Made by a program: the position numbers and the translations under genes | Notes under the pieces: generated by a model | Seen by the model: the letters and a program-made list of their open reading frames with translations, nothing else | What the model was told of the DNA's origin: nothing | Databases searched by the model: none | Part shown: piece after piece, positions 53,090-61,439 of the stretch | How the letters are laid out: every line of letters starts with the position of its first letter | Position numbering within the stretch: position 1 is the first letter of the stretch | Origin: Piper betle | Taxonomy: Eukaryota; Streptophyta; Magnoliopsida; Piperales; Piperaceae | DNA length: 64,000 nucleotides | Assembly: GCA_033002965.1 (NCBI GenBank) | Contig: JAURVB010013196.1 | Coordinates: forward strand, 186,001 to 250,000 | Reading direction: 5' to 3'

Positions 53090-53509
53090 TGAGGGTTTTG
53101 TGTTGGGTAAGACGATGGGGATAGGCGGACCGGGCAGTCCGTTTGTGCGCACGTTATGAACATATTAATCGGGCTCACGGTTGAACTTGGTCTGCATCTA
53201 TTTATTATCCGATTAATAAACTAGGCAAGATGGCGTATATGTACTAGAATTATGTTACAAAATAAATTTTATTTTTATAAACATATTTTTATTAAATAAT
53301 AAAATTTAATTTAATAATTTAATATCTCAAATATAAAATTTTAATTGATTTTAAAGATAAATCCATTGAGAAAATAAGTTATAATAATTTAATTTATTAT
53401 TTTTTCAATTTTTTATATATTTTAATTAGTCAAATATTCTATTTTTAATTAAATATCAATATTGAGTTTTCTTTTTATTGTTATTAGTAAAGAATAAATT
53501 AGTTGAAAT

Positions 53510-54960
53510 GCTGTGAAATGCACTGCCTAGGCTCCAATTTAGAAGATATAATATACATTTTTATTAAATAAGTATATATAGATAATTATCTAATTTGATA
53601 TTTTTAATTTTGTTGTATCTAATTGAATAAATATCCTCCTGCTCATTTTTACTGTTCTTTTTCATTAATATGAGTTAAATTTTCATTCTATTAGATATGA
53701 TATAATTTATATGCAAAAGATAATCTTACAATAAGGAGTTTCTTCTTCTTTTTTCTTTGTCATCTATCCACTCCTAAATAATTGACATCAGAATTATGAA
53801 TTTTTCTTTTCACTTTGTCATATCTTAAACCACGTCGTTCATTAATAAGAGTTAAAATTTTATTTTATTAGATAATATATAATTTATATGCATACAAATA
53901 GTCATATATTAAGAAGTTTATTTTCATTAATCAAATATCTTATTGTTAATCAAAGGTCAGTATTGTGTTTCATTTTTTTTGTTATCAGTAAAGAATAAAT
54001 TAGTCAAAATGTTGTAAAACGCACTTCCTAGGCTCCAATTTAGAAGATATAATATACATTTTTCATTAAATAAGTATATATAGATAATTATCTAATTTGA
54101 TATTTTCATTTTTGATCATTTTTTACTATTTTTTTCATCAATGTGAGTTAAATTTTCATTTTATTAGATGATATATAATTTATATGCATAAAAATAATCC
54201 TATAATAAGGAGTTTATTCTTTTTTGTTTGTCATCCACCCTCTCCCAAATAATTTAGATTAGAATTATAAATTCTTTCTTTTAACTTTGTCATATCTTAA
54301 ACCACGTCATTCATTAATAAGAGTTAAATTTTCATTTTATCATATAATATATAATTTATATGGATAAAAATAATCATATACTAACAAGTTTATTATTGTT
54401 CTTATTTGTCATCCAACTTCTCCCAAACAACGGAGGTTCGAATTATTGATTTCTTCTTTCCACTACATCGAAATCGTAGACCATGTGATTCATTAATTAT
54501 ATATTGTCCAGTTTTCATTTTATTGGACAGTATATAATTTATATCCATAAAAATAATCACACATTTAGGAGTTTATTCTTCTTCTTCTTTTGTTATCTAC
54601 CTTTTCCCAAATAATTTAGATTGGAGTTATGGATTATTTCTTTTCGCTTCAACGGATATTAAACCATGTCATTCACTTAATAAGAGTTAAATTTTTAGTT
54701 TATTAAATAATATATAGTTTATATTCATAAAATAATCATATATTGAGGAATTTATTATTATTATTCTTCATTGTCATCCACCTTCTCCCGAATAATTGAG
54801 ATTGGAATTATAGAGTCATTTCCACTTCATCATGTTATAAACCATGTCATTTATTCAAAGAGTTAATTTTTATTTTATTATATAATATATAATTTATATT
54901 CATAAAAACAATCCCACTTTAGTGAGTTTTTCTTCATCATCTTCTTTTTTGTCATCCACC
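53510..54960. repeat. Tandem array of about 180-bp AT-rich units
   Basis: A core of the type GAGTTAAATTTTCATTTTAT followed by ATATATAATTTATAT recurs near 53669, 53851, 54145, 54318, 54500, 54682 and 54859, giving spacings of about 182, 294, 173, 182, 182 and 177 bp. The 294-bp unit contains an extra segment of about 110 bp (CCTAGGCTCCAATTTAGAAG...) that also occurs once before the first core (53528 and 54028). Within units, CCACCTTCTCCCAAATAATT and AAACCACGTCATTCATTAAT are shared. This is a small satellite-like array. Confidence 0.85.
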
Positions 54961-55510
54961 TTCTTCCGAATAATTTAGATCGGAAGTATAAATTCTTTAT
55001 TTCCACCACGCCCGTTCTCCCTACACTGACAAAACTGTGAGGTATACCTTTTCACAACATCAGAAGGTCGATTTTGTACTTATCAAAACCAAGGTAATTC
55101 TCCTTAATAGATGTTCCCCACATCATCGAGCTCCTTAGATTTTTTTTTAAACAATTCCTTCTTGTTCCCCTCAATCTTGGGACGAGTTAAAAAACACAGA
55201 TGCCATTAGAAATATATATAAACATCCTCACTGTTGGTTATCTAGACAGGAAAATAAGTCACCCTATGAAGAGGCAGAAATAAAGTTCCATTAAGTATAA
55301 AAGCAGAAAAGGCATTTGTTTGTATACCATAATTTAAGGTTTAATCACTGAAACAATCAACATGAATTGCATTTCATTGCATCAAGAGGAGTAACAACCG
55401 CCTGTAAAACACTAAGAAGAAATAAAAATCAAGGAACACTACATTCACTCGTTAAGTTTAGCTTGTGCAACCACGTCACAACGTGAAATGAAAAAACATG
55501 TGTCAACCAA

Positions 55511-58143
55511 TCAACCAAATCCAGGTGGAAAATCAGGATCATCATCAACATCATCGTCTCTCTGGTTGTCATCAACATTTGCAGCAGAAGCAGATACTAA
55601 AGCTGAAGGACGAGGCGAAATAGTTCTCTTAAGTTGGGGCGAATGTGTCGTCACTTGGGGATCTTCTGCTTTGTGGCCATTTGATGACACCTCCCGGGGC
55701 ATCTCCTCGTGTTCATCCTCAGTATTCAGTTCTTGCTGACGAATATTAAAAGAAAAACCAGGAGGCTCACTTAGCTCAGCACCAGAATATGCATTTTCAT
55801 TTGCTGCATCAACTGGCAGGCATCGATTAGATTCCTGACATCCTAATGTTGATGTATGGTTCCGTACCGCGTTCTGCACTGCTTCCTCTACTTCAGGATT
55901 AAGTAGCTTATGGCACACAGATTCAACTGTCTTGTAAATCTCACCGTGCATGCCATCACTTGATCTGAGTACTGTCCATATTCCATCTGAAATTTGACCC
56001 GTCACTTGCACCCTGCTAATAAATCAAATATGCAATCATCAATTTACTCTAATTTTTAATTACTAGAGCCTTGAACACTTAATGGCATTATATATTTCAT
56101 CAATTTTCCACACATAAAAAGACAAATGTGATGATTCCCAGCACGGACTGTGAAACAACAGTATCAGAGGTTCCTTCAAATTCAAAGATCACCGATAAGG
56201 TAAACAAGTAACCAGAAAGTATGATATGGTTAGGATCAAAAAGATAATCTTATATGGGCTCCCAATAACTTGAGCTTAACCAGGTGCAGCAATTTGGTAA
56301 AACTAGGTTATTATCTAGTATCATTATTCTATCAAAAACATGAAACTTTGAAGCAGCCATGCCTTAATTACAATTTATAGTGACTGCTTGCCGGTGATAA
56401 GCTTTTTCCTCTAGCAAATGAAATAATTATTTAGGTCGAGATATGCCTAAGCATTAACTTTATTCACAAAGGTTACTGTATAAACTTGTAAAGCTATATA
56501 GGGTTGAGACAGGTGAAATAAAACCTTGAATTTATCTGTTTTGAAGCCTGATTCTATTAAGAACTTTATCCTACTTTAATAATTGTTTGCTTGTTTCAAA
56601 CAAGTTCTAATCATAGGTGGTATCTTTTCTAAAATTATTATTTGGTTTCTCAAATATACATCTTGTCACTCATTTCGCCTCTGATTAATGAAAATATTAT
56701 ATTGATGGTTCCTTCTGCTCAGCCTTTCAATGATGGGCCATCTCACGAGTACATTCACCACTAGCTTTGGGATATCTATAACACAACTTTAATTTAAATA
56801 GGGCATAAAGGACAGTAAGAATTTTGATAGCTAAAGATACTTTTTCAATATTTCACCAGTTTCTTCCAATATCCGCAATTTTAGATAAATAAAGATCACA
56901 TCTCACAACTGAAGCTACTATTCATGTGCACAATAATGAACATTCAAAAATAACTTCAGCATACCCAATCTCTTCAAAAATCCCATCAGAAAGCTGCCGT
57001 GGTTTCAAATTTTCGGCTTCTGGGCGATTAAGTGCCTCTGACTGCTTCACTGCCAAAACAATGTTGTTACGCAAATCCTCCTGCAACAGAAAAAATGTAT
57101 ATGAAAACAAATAGAGTAATACATAAACTAGATATTTTTCAGAGCTCCTACCTCACTGACAGTTATAAAAATTTACGTTAGTGTAAAGAACGCGTGTTTT
57201 ACAAAAGTGTGTAGCTTTTGCTAATGGCAAAATGAAAGAGATTGTCAAACAGTGAATTTTTTTTCATCTTAGAAAGATGAATGTTATCATACTTTTAATT
57301 AATAACAGAAAGATGCATATCTGTTGGGCTAGTCAGCTAGAGGTTGTTGGAAACCAACTGTTTCACAAATGTGAATTAAAAAATTAAAGAATGAAAACGA
57401 ATAACCAATTTTCCTTAGAAAAAAGATAGCTCGTCTGTAAGCAATCATAAAGAAACCAGCTTCTTCACTGCCTAGATCCTCATGCATACAACAACATGGC
57501 AGGGAACGAACTACAATCCTCACAAAATCTCTAGTCACCTGCCAGTTAAACATGTGGTCGAACGCAAAATCAAGCCTCTCGTTTGATATGCCAAGATTTA
57601 TTAATCCTCGAGAATTGCCAACCATGAAGCAATTCTCCATGTATTTGCAAATAATCAAACAATATCAACTAACACTGCGACTAACTATTTCCTAAGCAGC
57701 TTGATAGCCACACCCTCCTCTGTACTTAGCGTAATGCATAGAATTCAAACAAACTGGCCAACCAAGAATCTAATCTAGCAATTGTGAAGAAAAGTCAAAG
57801 CTTTGTCCAAAACATCTTCCCAATTCCCATAACCCTCCACCCCCACCCCCAAGAACAAAACTTCCCCAACAATTCAAAACAGTAAAATAAGAGCCAAATC
57901 ACAAAAACCAAAAAAAAAGGAAAGCACCCATCTTCTCCTCAATAATCTATGATTATCACAACAATAAAAGAACAAAAATTCCAAGAGACAGAGAGAGAGA
58001 TCGGCGGATACATTGTCTTTGAGGCGGCGGATGAGGTTGAGGCGGAGGGCGTCGAAGTCGCCGTCGTCCTTGAGCTTGGAAATCACCTCCCCCACGGCGA
58101 TCCTCCTCCTCAACCTCCGGCCACCGCCATGGTCGCACTCCAT
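55511..58143 (-). CDS. SHG1/BOD1-domain protein (COMPASS Shg1-like)
   Basis: Three exons on the minus strand: 58012-58143 (ATG at 58143), 56965-57080, 55511-56012; 249 aa with consistent phases. Residues about 15-85 (AVGEVISKLKDDGDFDALRLNLIRRLKDN|EDLRNNIVLAVKQ...LKPRQLSDGIFEEI) fit the SHG1 domain found in yeast Shg1, a subunit of the COMPASS H3K4 methyltransferase complex, and in animal BOD1. The C-terminus is disordered and acidic, ending DDDVDDDPDFPPGFG. A role in chromatin is an inference from the domain. No frame break. Its 5' end lies head-to-head with the snoRNA locus, about 420 bp from that locus's TATA box. Confidence 0.75.
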
Positions 58144-58562
58144 CTTCCTCCACCAAAATAAATAAATCTATTATTTACGGTGTCAAGTCACTTACCGTCG
58201 GTTAATATAAAAGATTATTTTTATCTTATATTTATCATTTTATCTAATTATTTTTTTCATCATAAATATTAATCTTTTTACAAAAAAATCAATATCTTAT
58301 TTAAATAATCATTATTTTTTTATTTTTCATGTCAATTACTGTAAAAATGAAAATCGCATTTTTGAAAAAAATATTTAAATAAAAACTATTATATTTCTAT
58401 AAAAAAAATTAAAGAATTAAGATAAATGTATTTTAACATTAATAACTATCAACATATCACGAACATCATTAATTTCTAATTTTTATTTAAACGATCGTTG
58501 AAATCCGATTATAAATGCTTCAATCGGACACGGTCATGGGTCGTCCATTCAATCTCGTCTTC

Positions 58563-58602
58563 TATATAAACGATGGTGTGGTTAAACCCTGCAAAACCCT
58601 AG
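58563..58602 (+). promoter_or_regulatory. TATA box and telobox of the snoRNA locus
   Basis: TATATAAA at 58563-58570 is followed by AAACCCTA at 58594-58601, a spacing that puts the telobox near the expected transcription start. This arrangement is common in plant snoRNA and ribosomal-protein genes. A short reading frame from the ATG at 58611 ends after 27 codons and looks non-coding. Confidence 0.6.
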
Positions 58603-58787
58603 CCGAAGCATGGCGCCTCTGTGGGCTTCTTGTTCCTCTCATCTTCTAATCAGATCTCGTTCATGTCTGACACTACCTCAAGTTTGTTTGTGAAATCGGC
58701 TGTGTTATACAACAATTGATTCTCGTTTGTTTCTGAATTTTCAGTTTTATTTGTTTGTTGAGTCGGTAAGCTATGAAGCTTGCGGGG

Positions 58788-58860
58788 GATGCCGGTGATG
58801 GTGTTAAATATACTCCGAGGTTTTTTCTTATCAATGATATCAACTCAAATCTGAGGCTTC
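58788..58860 (+). ncRNA. Box C/D snoRNA candidate, snoR77-like (18S guide)
   Basis: Box C-like GTGATGG (58795-58801), box D CTGA (58851-58854) and a short GCC/GGC closing stem. A D'-like CCGA (58815-58818) is preceded by TTAAATATAC, complementary over 10 nt to GTATATTTAA in plant 18S rRNA (the AGCGTATATTTAAGTTG region). The fifth base upstream of this D' pairs with a U, the position methylated under yeast snR77 guidance. A 69-codon open frame covering the region has no protein similarity I recognise. Confidence 0.6.
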
Positions 58861-58904
58861 TCGCTTCTAAAATCTATTTATTTGGCAGTCTGTGGCATGA
58901 GATA

Positions 58905-58988
58905 GTCGCAAGTGACGATGAAACAGACAGGGACATCTGCACTTCGTTGAGGGGTGATGACTCGTCTTGGGAATCTCTCTGATGCGAT
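58905..58988 (+). ncRNA. Box C/D snoRNA candidate with two guides to one 25S rRNA segment
   Basis: Closing stem TCGCA (58906-58910) / TGCGA (58983-58987). Box C-like ACGATGA (near 58915-58921), C' GTGATGA (58953-58959) and box D CTGA (58979-58982). AGACAGGGACA (58925-58935) is complementary to TGTCCCTGTCT. TGGGAATCTC (58968-58977), next to box D, is complementary to GAGATTCCCA. These two targets lie one base apart in plant 25S rRNA (GAGATTCCCACTGTCCCTGT). The D' box is weak: CTGC directly after the first guide, or TTGA further on. Two guides to neighbouring target sites are hard to obtain by chance. Confidence 0.7.
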
Positions 58989-59149
58989 CATATTTTGGTT
59001 TTTTTTCTTTTTACATTTCTTATTTCTTAGGAAGTGTCATATCTCGATTTTCATTTTCGTTAGAATGTGTATGTGGCCTGTTTGATCGAAAAATTGCGTG
59101 CTTTTATTGGATGTGTTGAGGTTTAACGACCTAGTGGAACCGGTTGATT

Positions 59150-59235
59150 AGCTGCAAATGATGGATGAACATGCACGTATTGTCAGACTAAAAAATATGA
59201 TGATACTGTGTTTTGTCACTACCTCTGAGGCAGTT
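59150..59235 (+). ncRNA. Box C/D snoRNA, U16/snR87-like (18S guide)
   Basis: Closing stem CTGC (59152-59155) / GCAG (59230-59233), box C ATGATGG (59158-59164), C' ATGATGA (around 59197-59203), D' CAGA-like, and box D CTGA (59225-59228). TTGTCACTACCT (59213-59224), directly before box D, is complementary over 12 nt to AGGTAGTGACAA of 18S rRNA. The fifth base before box D pairs with the A of AGGTA, the site 2'-O-methylated under human U16 and yeast snR87. This is the best-supported RNA of the cluster. Confidence 0.78.
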
Positions 59236-60007
59236 TTCTTGAAATTGAATCCGTTGTTTAAATTGATTGAAGATGTCCTGTTTTAGGTTACATGGTGATT
59301 TGTTTGAGATGCTTGTATGGTTTTGTAATTAATTAAATGACTCATTTTGTTTCTTGTTAGATTTTGTTTTATGGTTTTATGTACTCTATGGTTGTGCGAG
59401 AAAGTTTTGGTATCAATTAGCTAAGTGAGAAAGAGAGGTAAGTTCAGTGTACAATTTGCTATAAACTAGAATTGCTGATAATGTTCAACCCTCAACTTAA
59501 CAATATTTTTATGTGAAAATTACATGTCCATTCTTTTTTATTTCACTTGATTTCGAGTCGTCGAGTAATCTTTGAAGTTATTTTCTTAGGTCTACTGGTC
59601 TTTGTAAGAATTAAAATTGTTCCTTCAATTCCCCCCTACATGGGAAGTGTATGCCTGATGATTTGCGTATCAAGAACGGAGATTCGAATTATGCCTTGTG
59701 GTAGTCCGAGTATATATATGCCTGGCCTCCAAGGTGCATGGAAATGTGATAAAAAGTTTATTGAAATGAAGGCTTGTTTGCACACTTGCTGTTCTTGTGT
59801 CTGTATATTGCCGGCCTTCTTAGGTAGCCCGTTGGCACCGTCGTTTATCTTAAAAAACAAATTTGGCTTGGGTAAGAACTTAATTTTTCTTATAGCAACA
59901 TAAATAATGGTTTTTAGTTGTTATGGTTTTGTGTGACCCAACCTAAATAATTTTTGTTCGCTACGGAGGAATTGTGATGCTTATGTGGTGTTTTTATTAT
60001 CAAGAAC

Positions 60008-60068
60008 CTTAGTCTTGTGATGTCAATAAATAAGCCTTCCGAGATAAACGACGGTCTTCTGATATCTG
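60008..60068 (+). ncRNA. Box C/D snoRNA candidate (25S guide), short
   Basis: Box C GTGATGT (60017-60023), D'-like CCGA (60039-60042), and box D CTGA (60059-60062). ACGACGGTCT (60048-60057) one base before box D is complementary over 10 nt to AGACCGTCGT of 25S rRNA. No convincing closing stem is visible and the RNA would be short (about 55 nt) unless the upstream GTGATGC near 59973 is the real box C. Confidence 0.45.
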
Positions 60069-60385
60069 TATATGCCATGGGATAAGACCAGTACCCAAGT
60101 TTTATTTTCTATTGGTATAATTTGATAAAGTGTTACGAGGCATTGAAGTCAGCAAAGGTGCAAAGGCTATTGGTGATGATGAACTTTTAGATAATTTTTA
60201 GGTATTTAGTGATCGTTAATGTAAAAGTAATGTATATTTTTGTTACTTTTATATTAATAATTATTTTAAATCTGCAAGATTTATGAATGGTATCTTTTTT
60301 CTAAAACCATTAGCCATCCTTATGTCATCATGGGTATACACATTCAACTGTAAGCTTTGTACAGATCAACTTCGCGATGCGCGAA

Positions 60386-60462
60386 TTTAGGCCTTTTCAC
60401 AGCTTAGTAGTGTTGAATAATGTCGTTAGCCGTCCTAACATAGCCTGTATGAAAAGGCCAGT
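60386..60462 (+). other. Hairpin with 10-bp perfect stem
   Basis: GGCCTTTTCA (60390-60399) pairs with TGAAAAGGCC (60450-60459), with partial extension into the 50-nt loop. It lies in the same non-coding stretch as the snoRNAs. I could not identify it as H/ACA, pre-miRNA or terminator. Confidence 0.45.
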
Positions 60463-61077
60463 TCGCTCCAAGGTGGAAGTTGCATTTATGGTTCTTAAAT
60501 ATAAATAATTGAGGTATCGATAATGAACAACTGGCATGTTACTAGGCGTCAAGCAGACCATACAAGCTAACACAAACTGGTGACATTAACCTTAATACCC
60601 CCGCCCTTCTAGTTTGCATCTATGTATATATTCTTTTTTGTCTACTCAGTTCACTGTCTTCGTTGGTATTGCAGGGGAGCATTCGATATTTGACACGTCC
60701 ATCTGCCCGCCTTGGGAGGACGCTACAATTATTCTGACTTCTGAGCTTCATGAGACGGACAAGGCTTCAATTAGAATTCTGTTTCTTGAAATTCATCGGT
60801 TCGTGAGACTGGTGCAACACACGGACCATACAAGATCGTTAAAATGTAGTGTATGCTCTATGCGCTTTTTCACATTGTACTTGTTGGTTGGAGTTGAATT
60901 TATGCTATTTGCTAAAATTCTAACTTTCCATTTATGTGGGTTTCAAAATAAGATCTTGTCTTTAACTTCACAGTCGAAACAGAAGCTCATCAACGTAGGA
61001 AATAAATATGTTTTTCAAGAGGGAATATTGATGTAGAAATTTGCTATGGTGAGATGCATGGTTTTGCATTAACGAGA

Positions 61078-61430
61078 GCCGCTGGATATGCCCCCCTTCT
61101 CCCCAGCCGAGGCCCCCGTCCACCGCCCTCCTCCCCCCCGCCCGGCCATTGCCCGTCGCCGCGGATGCAACACCAACCCCCCCTTGCCACCGCTGATTCA
61201 TGCCCCCCACACTCCACCATCGCCCGATTTGGCGGCGGCCCTCTGCCCCCAGCGGGTGCCCCCTCCGCCACCTCTGCCCCCCACACTCCACCATCGCCCG
61301 ATTTGGCGGCGGCCCTCTGCCCCCAGCGGGCGCCCCCTCCGCCACCTGTCACTGCCGATTCCCGCCCCCCCACACTCCGCCATCGCCTGATTTGGCCGGC
61401 CTCCCCCCTGCCACCACAAAAACCAAAGAA
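61078..61430. repeat. C-rich repeat with 74-bp units
   Basis: A unit containing CACACTCCACCATCGCCCGA and TTTGGCGGCGGCCCTCTGCC occurs at about 61201 and again 74 bp later, with a partial, diverged third copy near 61362. Open frames on both strands are Pro/Gly/Arg-rich artefacts of the composition. Confidence 0.75.
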
Positions 61431-61439
61431 CAAAACAGT

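Noticed and set aside
58773..58982. 69-codon open frame MKLAGDAGDGVKYTP...
   Set aside because: It overlaps two C/D snoRNA candidates whose boxes, stem and rRNA matches explain the sequence better; no protein family recognised.
60690..60735. Hairpin followed by ACA, H/ACA snoRNA-like
   Set aside because: No second hairpin, H box or rRNA pocket could be shown; too weak.
60614..61036. 140-codon open frame after the snoRNA locus
   Set aside because: Only a possible AG acceptor near 60674 supports it. The text is not recognisable as a family and crosses AT-rich DNA.
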